Shown: positions 24,265 to 32,005 of the stretch, piece by piece
How the letters are laid out: each line of letters opens with the position of its first letter
Numbering within the stretch: the first letter of the stretch is position 1
Source: Deltaproteobacteria bacterium RBG_16_49_23
Lineage (GTDB): Bacteria > Desulfobacterota > BSN033 > UBA1163
Reading direction: 5' to 3'
Assembly: GCA_001798855.1 (NCBI GenBank)
Contig: MGQQ01000149.1
Span: 1 to 63,150, forward strand
Length of the DNA: 63,150 nucleotides
The notes under the pieces: generated by a model
Seen by the model: only the letters and a program-made list of their open reading frames with translations
Told to the model about the DNA's origin: nothing
Databases searched by the model: none
Translations under genes and position numbers: made by a program

Positions 24265-25305
24265 ATGAAAGAGGCTGAGGATCGATATCCATTTTTAATG
24301 GCCTGTCGAGGGCAATCGACAGAATATACACCCATCTGGCTGATGCGTCAGGCAGGAAGGTATATGAAGGAGTACCGGGCGCTCCGGAAGAAGTTTTCAT
24401 TTCTGGAGATGTGCAAAAAGCCCGAATTGGCGGCGGAGGTGACACTTCAGCCTCTTCAAAAATTTAAACTCGACGCCGCCATCATCTTTTCGGATATCCT
24501 TATCCCCCTGGAGCCGATGGGAGTCGAATTTGAATTTGAGAAAGGGGAGGGCCCTGTTTTTCACCGTCCCGTTCGGGAAATGAAAGATGTCGAACGCTTG
24601 AAGATCATCGAACCGGAAGAGGAGACTCCGTTTCTCATGGAGGCGATTCGCATCGTCCGGAGAGAATTGGAGGGAAAGACTCCCCTGATCGGATTTTCAG
24701 GGGCTCCTTTTACCCTTGCCAGCTATATGATCGAAGGAGGTCACTCCAGGAATTACATTCTCACAAAAGGGTTGATGTATCAGCATCGCCCGGTATGGGA
24801 TCTCCTGATGGAGAAGATTTCAGAAACGCTGATTCGATATCTCAATGCCCAGGTCCGGGCAGGCGCGCAGGCCCTGCAGATTTTTGACTCATGGGTGGGA
24901 AGCCTGACCCCGGACGATTACGAAGAGTATGTTCTCCCATACTCTAAAAGGATTATCGATGGCGTAGACAAAAGTGTCCCGCTCATCCATTTTGCCACAT
25001 CCTCTTCCACCCTTTTAGAACGGATGAAACAGGCAGGGGGGAATGTCATCGGGGTGGATTGGAGGGTGGACCTGGGTGAGGCCTGGGCCCGAATAGGATA
25101 TGATGTCGGTATCCAGGGGAATCTCGACCCTGTCGTCCTATTTGGCCCCGTCGATTTGATTAAGAAGGAAGCAAAACGAATCCTTGATAGGGCAGGAGCC
25201 CGGCCCGGCCACATCTTCAATCTGGGTCATGGCATTCTTCCCGATACTCCCGTGGACCATGTGGCCGCCTTAGTCGATATGGTCCATGAGTATAGTTCAA
25301 GATAG
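24265..25305 (+). CDS. hemE: Uroporphyrinogen decarboxylase
   Basis: The 346-residue enzyme removes the four acetate carboxyls of uroporphyrinogen III to give coproporphyrinogen III. The signature WLMRQAGRYMKEYR (about residues 28-41) carries the substrate-binding arginines. The FSDIL segment with the catalytic Asp and GFSGAPFTLASYM with the second family motif are intact, and the C-terminal NLGHGILPDTPV is typical. An AGGAG site precedes the ATG. It starts the hemE-hemH-hemY block and lies close to the usual length of about 350. Confidence 0.96.
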   Translation: MKEAEDRYPFLMACRGQSTEYTPIWLMRQAGRYMKEYRALRKKFSFLEMCKKPELAAEVTLQPLQKFKLDAAIIFSDILIPLEPMGVEFEFEKGEGPVFHRPVREMKDVERLKIIEPEEETPFLMEAIRIVRRELEGKTPLIGFSGAPFTLASYMIEGGHSRNYILTKGLMYQHRPVWDLLMEKISETLIRYLNAQVRAGAQALQIFDSWVGSLTPDDYEEYVLPYSKRIIDGVDKSVPLIHFATSSSTLLERMKQAGGNVIGVDWRVDLGEAWARIGYDVGIQGNLDPVVLFGPVDLIKKEAKRILDRAGARPGHIFNLGHGILPDTPVDHVAALVDMVHEYSSR

Positions 25306-25415
25306 AAATAGTTGGAGGTTAGAGGAGCGCTGCCTGCCGATAGGCAGGCGCTTGAGGTTAGAGGTAAAAGAATTTGCCTCAATCCTCCAGCCTCAAACCT
25401 CAAACTGAGGTTTTT

Positions 25416-26402
25416 GTGAGAGCTCTTCTTCTCTTAGCTTTTGGAGGCCCCCGTTCACTGGATGAGGTTGAATTTATGCTGACATGCCTCTTCGGGCGAA
25501 AACCCTCTCCGGAACAGCTTGAAGGGGTTAAGGAACGTTACCGTTTGATCGGGGGTTCATCGCCCCTTCCCGCCATCACGGAGAAGCAGGCTAAGGCCAT
25601 CGAAGAGAGGCTGAATTCCAGGGGTTATTCATCCAAATCCTATGTGGGGATGCGATACTGTCATCCATTGGTTGAGCAGACCTTAAAGGAGATTCTTCAA
25701 GATGGCGTTGAAGAAGTCATTGCTATTCCCATGGCTCCTTTCCGGTCTCGTTTCAGCACGGGGGCTTATCAAGAGGAGCTGAATCGTGCAAATAAGGCTT
25801 TTGGAGATAGATTAAAAGTCACTTTTATTGAAGGATGGCATTCCAATCCTCTCTTTCTGGATGCAATCGCGGAAAGGGTGAGAGAAGGATTAAGTCAATT
25901 CACCCCTGATGAAAGAGAGAGGCTTCATCTCATCTTTTCAGCGCACAGCCTTCCGGAGTCAGTCATCAAGAGCGATCCCTATGTTGACGATTTCAGGGAG
26001 AGCGCTGAAGGAGTTCTGAAAAGGATCGGACTATTTCACTGGCATATGGCCTTCCAGAGCAAAGGGCGCGGGCCGGAGAGGTGGATAGGTCCGGATGTCG
26101 AATCCGTGTTGATCGAACTCAAAAAGATTAATGTTCGGAAAGTCCTGGTCGTCCCTGTTGGATTTGTTTCGGACCATATCGAGATTCTCTACGATATTGA
26201 TATCCTGTACCGGAAGAAGGCTGAGGCCCTGGGGATGATATTGAAGCGGACAACCTCGCTTAATCTTTCGGAGCGTTTTATCGAAGCCCTAACAAACATT
26301 GTGGAAGCCCATATCCATAACCTATCCCCCTCTCCCTTGACGCCTGCCTGCACGAAGCGTTTCGGCGAAGGCAGGGGAGAGGGCAGGGGTGAGGGTGATT
26401 AG
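25416..26402 (+). CDS. hemH: Ferrochelatase with repeat-derived C-terminal tail
   Basis: The 328-residue protein inserts ferrous iron into the porphyrin. It shows the family start RALLLLAFGGPRSLDEV, the active-site His in IFSAHSLPESV and the acidic site DHIEILYDID near the C-terminus. The GTG at 25416 was chosen because a GAGG site precedes it and because the first 14 codons of the longer frame (from TTG 25374) come from a repeat. The last 25 or so residues (from NLSPSPLTPACTK on, Gly/Glu/Arg-rich) are encoded by a C/G hairpin with a REP module in its loop. The natural stop seems to have been lost when that repeat arrived. Confidence 0.92.
   Translation: MRALLLLAFGGPRSLDEVEFMLTCLFGRKPSPEQLEGVKERYRLIGGSSPLPAITEKQAKAIEERLNSRGYSSKSYVGMRYCHPLVEQTLKEILQDGVEEVIAIPMAPFRSRFSTGAYQEELNRANKAFGDRLKVTFIEGWHSNPLFLDAIAERVREGLSQFTPDERERLHLIFSAHSLPESVIKSDPYVDDFRESAEGVLKRIGLFHWHMAFQSKGRGPERWIGPDVESVLIELKKINVRKVLVVPVGFVSDHIEILYDIDILYRKKAEALGMILKRTTSLNLSERFIEALTNIVEAHIHNLSPSPLTPACTKRFGEGRGEGRGEGD
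26326..26394. repeat. Hairpin B with REP module in its loop, inside hemH 3' end
   Basis: Outer arms ccccctctccc and gggagagggcagggg frame a cgcctgcctgcacgaag/cgaaggcagg palindrome (26341-26375). A related outer hairpin without the insert (ccctctctcttgacgggagaggg) is at 14823-14846. Confidence 0.75.
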
Positions 26403-26416
26403 ATTTTAGGAGATCT

Positions 26417-27919
26417 ATGAAACGAATCATCATCATCGGCGGCGGCATTGCCGGGCTTGGGGCGGCCTACAAAGTGAACCGGGCGGCATCCGAAGGCCAT
26501 GAAGTCGAGTTCATTCTGCTGGAGAAGGACCGGCGTCTCGGCGGCAAGATCCAGACAGAGATGGTGCCCGATCCCTCAGAGAAGGGCAGGTTCATTGTGG
26601 ATGGCGGCCCGGATTGTTTCCTGACCGAGAAACCGGCCTGTCACCGTATTGCTAAACTTACCGGGATCTTCGACGAGGAGTTGCCGACAGACGACACCCG
26701 GAGGCGCACATGGATATTGTCGCGCGGCAAGCTTCATCAAATGCCTGATGGTGTCATGATGTTCGCACCGACGAAGTTCGTGCCCTTTGCCACAACCGGC
26801 CTCTTTTCCTGGCCCGGCAAAATCCGGATGGGCATGGACCTCTTCATCCCGCCGAAGAAGGTTGTGCCGGGAGAGTTGAACGATGAGACGCTCGAAAGAT
26901 TTGTGGTCAGACGCATGGGACGGGAATGTCTCGATCGTCTTGCGGAGCCGCTCGTAGGGGGTGTTCACGCCTCCGATCCGAAACAGATGTCGCTTGCGGC
27001 AACCTTCCCCCGTCTCCTTGAGATGGAACAAAATTATGGGTCTCTGCTAAAAGCTTTCATCGCAGTCCGCCGCAAGATCGAGGAGATGCGGCGAAAATAT
27101 CCCGCCAAGCGGGACGAAAAACCCCGCACGTTCTTCACCTCGTTTGTAAATGGAATGCAACAAATCACCGACGCCATGGCTGACTCCGCAGGCCGTGAGA
27201 AAATGCGCACGGGCGTCGCTGTCACATCGCTCCATCGTGCCGGCAACGGGGAATGGATCGCCCGGCTTTCCGACGGTTCCACCGTGGATGGCAGCGCCAT
27301 CATCCTCGCCACCGAGTCATGGGCTGCTGAGCCGCTCGTCCGGCCGCATGATGCCGCCATTGCGGATGCGCTTGCTGCCATACCGACCTCTTCCTCGGCG
27401 ACGGTCTCGATCGCTTTCAACGAGGCTGAAGTTGGTTTCGACTTGAATGCATTTGGAGTTCTGTGTCCCCTTGTCGAGGGCCGGGCGCTCATGGCGGCGA
27501 CTTACTCCTCCACCAAATGGCCGGGACGGGCCCCAAAGGGAAAGGCGCTGTTACGTGGTTTCGTGGGAGGTCCGCACAACCAGGAGATTTTAAAGCGTTC
27601 GGACGAAAACCTCGTGCAGACGGTCCTTTCCGAGTTTCAGGAAATCCTGGGGCTTAATCTTTTTGCGAAGCCCCTCTTCTCCCGGGTTTTCCGGTGGCAT
27701 CTCGGCATGCCGCAGTATACGCTTGGCCATCTTGACCGGATCGGATTGATCGAAGACCGGTGCGGTCAGATTCCCGGCCTTGCCCTTGCCGGAGGCAGCT
27801 ACAGGGGCGTAGGCGTCCCGAATTGCATTGAAAGCGGTGAGCAGGCTGTCTCCAAGATTCTCGGGGAGTGGGGCATCGACCTCGCCGAGGACCACATCGA
27901 AGAGAAGCGTTACTATTAG
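26417..27919 (+). CDS. hemY: Oxygen-dependent protoporphyrinogen oxidase
   Basis: The 500-residue flavoprotein oxidises protoporphyrinogen IX to protoporphyrin IX. The N-terminal FAD-binding GGGIAGLGAAY and LLEKDRRLGGK motifs, the mid-protein PLVGGVHASDP segment typical of HemY/PPOX, and the C-terminal GVGVPNCIESGEQAV FAD motif are all present. HemY-type enzymes use molecular oxygen, so the cell can probably meet some oxygen. The gene follows hemH by 14 bases. Its codons look visibly more G/C-rich than hemE and hemH (many gcc, ggc and cgc), which may reflect acquisition from another lineage. Confidence 0.93.
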   Translation: MKRIIIIGGGIAGLGAAYKVNRAASEGHEVEFILLEKDRRLGGKIQTEMVPDPSEKGRFIVDGGPDCFLTEKPACHRIAKLTGIFDEELPTDDTRRRTWILSRGKLHQMPDGVMMFAPTKFVPFATTGLFSWPGKIRMGMDLFIPPKKVVPGELNDETLERFVVRRMGRECLDRLAEPLVGGVHASDPKQMSLAATFPRLLEMEQNYGSLLKAFIAVRRKIEEMRRKYPAKRDEKPRTFFTSFVNGMQQITDAMADSAGREKMRTGVAVTSLHRAGNGEWIARLSDGSTVDGSAIILATESWAAEPLVRPHDAAIADALAAIPTSSSATVSIAFNEAEVGFDLNAFGVLCPLVEGRALMAATYSSTKWPGRAPKGKALLRGFVGGPHNQEILKRSDENLVQTVLSEFQEILGLNLFAKPLFSRVFRWHLGMPQYTLGHLDRIGLIEDRCGQIPGLALAGGSYRGVGVPNCIESGEQAVSKILGEWGIDLAEDHIEEKRYY

Positions 27920-27949
27920 TGAGAACGACCCCGCTCAACTTACAATAGC

Positions 27950-28160
27950 ATTGTTAACAGTTTCAGAATTGCATTGACATAACCTTTGAAAAATCTCCCC
28001 CCCTGCCTATGCCGAAGCGGCTTCGCGCAGGCAGGTCACCCCTCTTTGCCCTCCGGGCCAGAGGCCCTATGGGCCGGCGGCCAAAGAGGGATAATGCCTC
28101 CCTTAGGAAAAGGGAGGTCAGGAGGAATTTTACGAATCGATGTCTTTACTATTTTGATAC
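27950..28160. repeat. Repeat gap with occupied hairpin loop
   Basis: cccctctttg at 28039-28048 and ccaaagaggg at 28081-28090 form an outer stem, and a ccctccgggcc/gggccggcgg palindrome (28049-28080) fills the loop. The empty form of the same outer hairpin is at 17627-17647. A cctgcctatgccgaag/cttcgcgcaggcagg module lies just upstream (28002-28035). The outermost ends, ttgttaacagtttc and actgttaataac, are loosely inverted. Confidence 0.75.
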
Positions 28161-28162
28161 TG

Positions 28163-28888
28163 TTAATAACTAGTTTTGATCTTTTCTATGTCCAGATCGT
28201 CCAGGACCACAATTCCTTTGGCTTTCATTTCATCGAGGGCTTTCTGCGAAGTATCCGGAGCCACTCCCCTGCTTAAATTTTTGATCATGATCACTTTGTA
28301 ACCTGCGGCTGCAGCATCGAGGGCCGTCGCCCTCACACAATAATCCGTCGCGATGCCGTAGACCACCACTTTTTTGATCTTATTCTTTTTGAGGAGTTTA
28401 TCCATCTCGGTCTTTTTTCCGCCATCGTCCTGGAAACCGGAATAACTGTCATACTGTGAATCCATTCCTTTTTTGACGACGGCCTTGAATAATTTTTTGT
28501 CCAATAAGATCGCCGCTCCGGGAGTCTTCTGGACACAATGAGGGGGCCAGAGCACCTGATCCCTATTGTTCAGTTTGATGACATCAAATGCCTTCTTTCC
28601 CGGATGGTTGGTGAAGAAAGAGGCATGGTTGGCGGGGTGCCAGTCCTGTGTGGCATAGATGGGAAAACCTGCAGCTTTCAGTTTTCTGGTATTTTCTTCT
28701 ACAGCTTTGATGTAGGCCTCATCCGTTCCTTCGACGGCCAAAGAACCATTCTTGAGCTTCGTAAAATCCCCCTGAATATCCACGACAATGACACCTATTT
28801 TTACTGATTCTTTTGCCATGGCCGATCCTCCAAATACAAGCGTGAAAAATAATACCCCCACTAATATCATTATCCCACAATTTTTCAT
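28163..28888 (-). CDS. Exported isochorismatase-fold hydrolase (nicotinamidase-like)
   Basis: The 241-residue protein has a Sec signal (about 1-25, ending in AMA) and then a cysteine-hydrolase domain. VDIQGDF holds the catalytic Asp, DWHPANHASF the metal-binding D-x-H-x3-H, WPPHCVQ the loop seen in nicotinamidases, and GIATDYCVRATA the nucleophilic Cys. PncA-type enzymes convert nicotinamide to nicotinate. A signal peptide is unusual because NAD salvage is cytoplasmic, so the true substrate may be an external amide. Neighbours do not clarify this: the next gene on the same strand is an aminotransferase. Confidence 0.85.
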   Translation of the reverse strand: MKNCGIMILVGVLFFTLVFGGSAMAKESVKIGVIVVDIQGDFTKLKNGSLAVEGTDEAYIKAVEENTRKLKAAGFPIYATQDWHPANHASFFTNHPGKKAFDVIKLNNRDQVLWPPHCVQKTPGAAILLDKKLFKAVVKKGMDSQYDSYSGFQDDGGKKTEMDKLLKKNKIKKVVVYGIATDYCVRATALDAAAAGYKVIMIKNLSRGVAPDTSQKALDEMKAKGIVVLDDLDIEKIKTSY

Positions 28889-28966
28889 AAAGCACCTCCT
28901 TGATTGTAATAAAAGGTTAAGGTTTAGGTTAAGGTTGAGAATGCTTTATTTTCTTAACCTCAGCCT

Positions 28967-30307
28967 TTAATTCTCTTCTTTCATTTTCATCTCTTTGGCG
29001 ACTTCCCTTGCCGCACGGATGATCCTTTCAATGTCCTCATCCGAATGGGCCATCGATAGACTGCCCCCCCCGTGCATCACATGAACTCCATGGTTCAGCA
29101 TCCGGATACGAAACTCCACTTCTCTTTTCTCCGTATCGGTCAGTTGATTGATGGAATGGGGAGAATTGAGAGTCACCTCTCCCTGGAAAGGGAAATGGGT
29201 CTGAAAGAGAGAACCAATCCCTGTAACAACGGCATTGAGCCCTTCCCGATCAAAAACCTCCTGGAGACCCCTCCGAATTTCCTCGCCTTTTGTTTCCAAG
29301 AAAGGATAGACTTCCTCTTCATAATCCTTCAGGTAACCAAGCATAGCCAATCCCGCAGCCGCAGTAAAAGGATGAGAGGAAAAGGTGCCTCCCCCGATGA
29401 GAATCTTTTCCCACTTCTTTACCTTCCTCTCCGGAGAGGTCGTCTCAAGGATCTCTTTTTTTCCTACCAGCGCTCCAACCGGGAAACCACCCCCCACAAT
29501 TTTCCCCAGGGTGGTCAAATCCGGGATAATCCCGAATCTTTCCTGGGCGCCGCCCAAAGCCACCCGGAATCCTGATATCACTTCATCATAGATGAGAAGG
29601 GCGCTGAGCCGCTCCGTCTCTGAGCGAAGCATGTCCAGATATTCTTTGGAAGCCGGAGCAAATCCTCCCTCACCGACAACAGGTTCGAGGATAATGGCAG
29701 CTAAATCCTCCCGGTTTTGATGAATGGTCTCAAGTGATCCTGTGATGTCATTGAAGGGGATTGTCTTTGTGTATTGGATGAGTTCAGGCGGAAGGCCGAG
29801 GCTCTCCTCTCGGTCATAGGGCAATTTGACACCCATGGCGAGATCAGGGTTGGCGCCATGCCAGCCTCCGGCGATCTTTAAGATCGTTTTCTTCCCTGTA
29901 AATCCCCGGGCGAGGCGGACCGCATACATCGTCGCCTCCGTCCCGGAGCAGCAGAAACGGACCATCTCCGCTGAGGGGATTAATTTCTGGATGAGTTCGG
30001 CCCACTCGACCTGTTTTTCAAAGAGGATGCCCCAGTGAATTCCCTCTTTTAATTGCTGTTCGATGGCTTCGACGATGATTTCGGGATGATGGCCGAGGAT
30101 ATGCGTATAGTGGCCCATCCAGAGATCGATATACTCATTTCCGTCCACATCCCGAATTTTTGAACCTTTGGCTTCCTTCAGGAAGAAGGGGTAGGGAGGA
30201 AAGTAATGAACGTTATGAGAAATTCCCCCCGGCATCACCCCTTTCGATCTTTTAAAAAGTTTTTCTGAGAGTTGGTTTTTTTGTCGATAGAGATCAAAAA
30301 AGTTCAT
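28967..30307 (-). CDS. Class III aminotransferase, glutamate-1-semialdehyde aminomutase-like
   Basis: The 446-residue PLP enzyme resembles HemL. RSKGVMPGGISHNVHYF and VDGNEYIDLWMGHYTHILGHHP are at the start, CCSGTEATMYAVRLAR binds the cofactor phosphate, LLIYDEVISGFRVA contains the PLP-binding Asp, and TLGKIVGGGFPVGA the Schiff-base Lys. It is somewhat longer than HemL and carries a histidine-rich C-terminus (NHGVHVMHGGGSLSMAHSDED). A catabolic aminotransferase of this family is equally possible, so no symbol is assigned. It is divergent from the TAXI transporter genes, with which it may share a substrate. Confidence 0.85.
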   Translation of the reverse strand: MNFFDLYRQKNQLSEKLFKRSKGVMPGGISHNVHYFPPYPFFLKEAKGSKIRDVDGNEYIDLWMGHYTHILGHHPEIIVEAIEQQLKEGIHWGILFEKQVEWAELIQKLIPSAEMVRFCCSGTEATMYAVRLARGFTGKKTILKIAGGWHGANPDLAMGVKLPYDREESLGLPPELIQYTKTIPFNDITGSLETIHQNREDLAAIILEPVVGEGGFAPASKEYLDMLRSETERLSALLIYDEVISGFRVALGGAQERFGIIPDLTTLGKIVGGGFPVGALVGKKEILETTSPERKVKKWEKILIGGGTFSSHPFTAAAGLAMLGYLKDYEEEVYPFLETKGEEIRRGLQEVFDREGLNAVVTGIGSLFQTHFPFQGEVTLNSPHSINQLTDTEKREVEFRIRMLNHGVHVMHGGGSLSMAHSDEDIERIIRAAREVAKEMKMKEEN

Positions 30308-30397
30308 GAGATACCCCTCCGGTTGGTTTAGGGTTTTAATAGCACATTTATTTTAGATTGGGAATGGTTCTCGTCGCTTTTATTTTTTGAAAAATAT

Positions 30398-30424
30398 TTG
30401 ACAAGTGTTTCAAATTCATATAAA
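30398..30424 (+). promoter_or_regulatory. Promoter of the TAXI transporter operon
   Basis: A perfect TTGACA (30398-30403) is followed after 15 bases by TATAAA (30419-30424). A leader of roughly 90 bases runs to the start codon at 30522. The spacer is a little short. Confidence 0.55.
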
Positions 30425-30521
30425 TAAAAAGGTGATTGAAGAAGGGGGGTGAGAAGGAAACCCAGGGGGTAATAATCCGTTGTTTTTGCAATCTATTTCT
30501 AATAGAAAAGGAGGGGTTGTG

Positions 30522-31490
30522 ATGAAAAGGAAGTTGCTTGTCGGAGTGATGATTTTATGTCTGGTGGTTTTCGTTTCAGCCATGCGATCTGATCCGGCCC
30601 ATGCCCAGAGGAAGTACGTCTCCATTGCCTCGGGCTGGGTGGTGGGAGTCTATTTTCCGCTTGCGGGTGCCCTTTCAAGAATTGCTCATGAGAAACTCCC
30701 TGACATTAAGATTACGGTGGAATCCTCAGGCGCCTCGGTTGCCAATGCCAAGTTGATTGCTTCCGGCGATGCGGATCTGGCCATTCTTCAAAATGATATC
30801 GCATTTTATGCCCTTCAGGGAACAAAACCGATGTTTGACAAAGCAGTTCCCAATATCCGCGGAGTTGCCGCTCTTTATCCCGAACATTGTCAGATCCATG
30901 CCCGGAAAGATGCAAAGGTTGCAACCGTTAAGGACCTCAAAGGCAAAAAGGTGGCTGTGGGTCCCCTGGGAAGCGGGACAGAACAGAATGCCATGCAGAT
31001 CCTGGAGGCTTACGGGCTCAAGTTTGAAGACCTGGGAAGGGTCGAGAGGCTGTCTGCTGCAGAGTCTGCCGATTATCTGAAAGACGGCCGGATCGATGCC
31101 GCCTTCTATACTGTTGGTGTCGGAGCCTCCGCCATTATTGACAGCGCAATGATGATAGAGACCCTGATCGTTCCGATTGACGGCGCCCAGGCGGATGCAC
31201 TGGTCAAGAAATATCCTTTCTATGCGAAGGATAAAATCCCTGCCGGTATATATAAGGGGATAGGAGATGTTCCTACCGTGGCTGTTTTAGCGATCTTAGT
31301 AGCCAAGGCTGAGTTAGAAGAGGATATCGTTTATCGGATTACTAAGGCCATGTTTGAGAACATAAAGACCATCGAAGGGGCTCATGCCAAAGGCAAAGAA
31401 GTGAAGCTGGAGAAGGCTCTTATCGGCATGCCGATTCCTCTTCATCCGGGGGCTGATAAATTCTACAAAGAGAAAGGATTGAAGAAATAG
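30522..31490 (+). CDS. TAXI-family TRAP transporter binding protein
   Basis: The 322-residue protein has a signal peptide (about 1-26, ending in AHA) and the TAXI solute receptor fold. The segments SGWVVGVYFPLAGALSRI, ESSGASVANAKLIASGDADLAILQND and KGKKVAVGPLGSGTEQNAMQILEAYG are characteristic of TAXI/TtgA-like receptors. The best-studied member binds glutamate or glutamine. It delivers the ligand to the fused TRAP permease encoded two genes downstream. The ATG at 30522 follows an AAGGAGGGG site; an upstream in-frame start is less likely. Confidence 0.92.
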   Translation: MKRKLLVGVMILCLVVFVSAMRSDPAHAQRKYVSIASGWVVGVYFPLAGALSRIAHEKLPDIKITVESSGASVANAKLIASGDADLAILQNDIAFYALQGTKPMFDKAVPNIRGVAALYPEHCQIHARKDAKVATVKDLKGKKVAVGPLGSGTEQNAMQILEAYGLKFEDLGRVERLSAAESADYLKDGRIDAAFYTVGVGASAIIDSAMMIETLIVPIDGAQADALVKKYPFYAKDKIPAGIYKGIGDVPTVAVLAILVAKAELEEDIVYRITKAMFENIKTIEGAHAKGKEVKLEKALIGMPIPLHPGADKFYKEKGLKK

Positions 31491-31525
31491 ATAGAAGTGA
31501 AGAGGGGAGGTATCCTGTTTTTATA

Positions 31526-32005
31526 TTGAAATGGGGATGCCTCCTCTTCATTTTTTTTCTGGCCATCCTCTTCTATCCCGTGCCCACCCTTGAGGTGAGG
31601 AATGAGAAGGATGGCAGGGTCATTTTTTCAAAGAAGGTTTCTCCGGGCGAAGGGTTTGAGTTTTTTTACATCCATTCCGTAGACAAAACACCTGTCACCG
31701 GATATTTCATCATCACCTCCGGCAAAAAGATCAAGCCTGTCGAGACCCGATTCGAATCCTACGGACCTGGTCTTCCTTCCGTGGAAAAGGATGTAACGGT
31801 TGAAGGCGGGAAGATCAAAGTAAAGACGGATGCTTTGGAGATGGAATATTTCTCTTTCTTTGTTTCTCCCATGACCCAGCAGGCCATGATTTTTAGAGGT
31901 GAGAGATTGGAGTTCTCTTCCTTCAAGGAGGGAGAGGTGATGACCATCGGGGTGAAGTCCTATCCGCTATTTCGGGAGGTAATTTTCAGACATGGGAACC
32001 GATAA
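31526..32005 (+). CDS. DUF1850 protein
   Basis: The 159-residue protein has an N-terminal hydrophobic segment (about 4-18) and matches DUF1850, with the conserved FFYIHSVDKTPVTGYF and YGPGLPS segments. DUF1850 genes usually sit between the TAXI receptor and the fused TRAP permease, exactly as here, so it is probably an accessory of the transporter on the periplasmic face. The likely start is a TTG; the only visible GGGGAGG site is about 15 bases away, so initiation may be weak. It overlaps the permease gene by 14 bases. Confidence 0.85.
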   Translation: MKWGCLLFIFFLAILFYPVPTLEVRNEKDGRVIFSKKVSPGEGFEFFYIHSVDKTPVTGYFIITSGKKIKPVETRFESYGPGLPSVEKDVTVEGGKIKVKTDALEMEYFSFFVSPMTQQAMIFRGERLEFSSFKEGEVMTIGVKSYPLFREVIFRHGNR

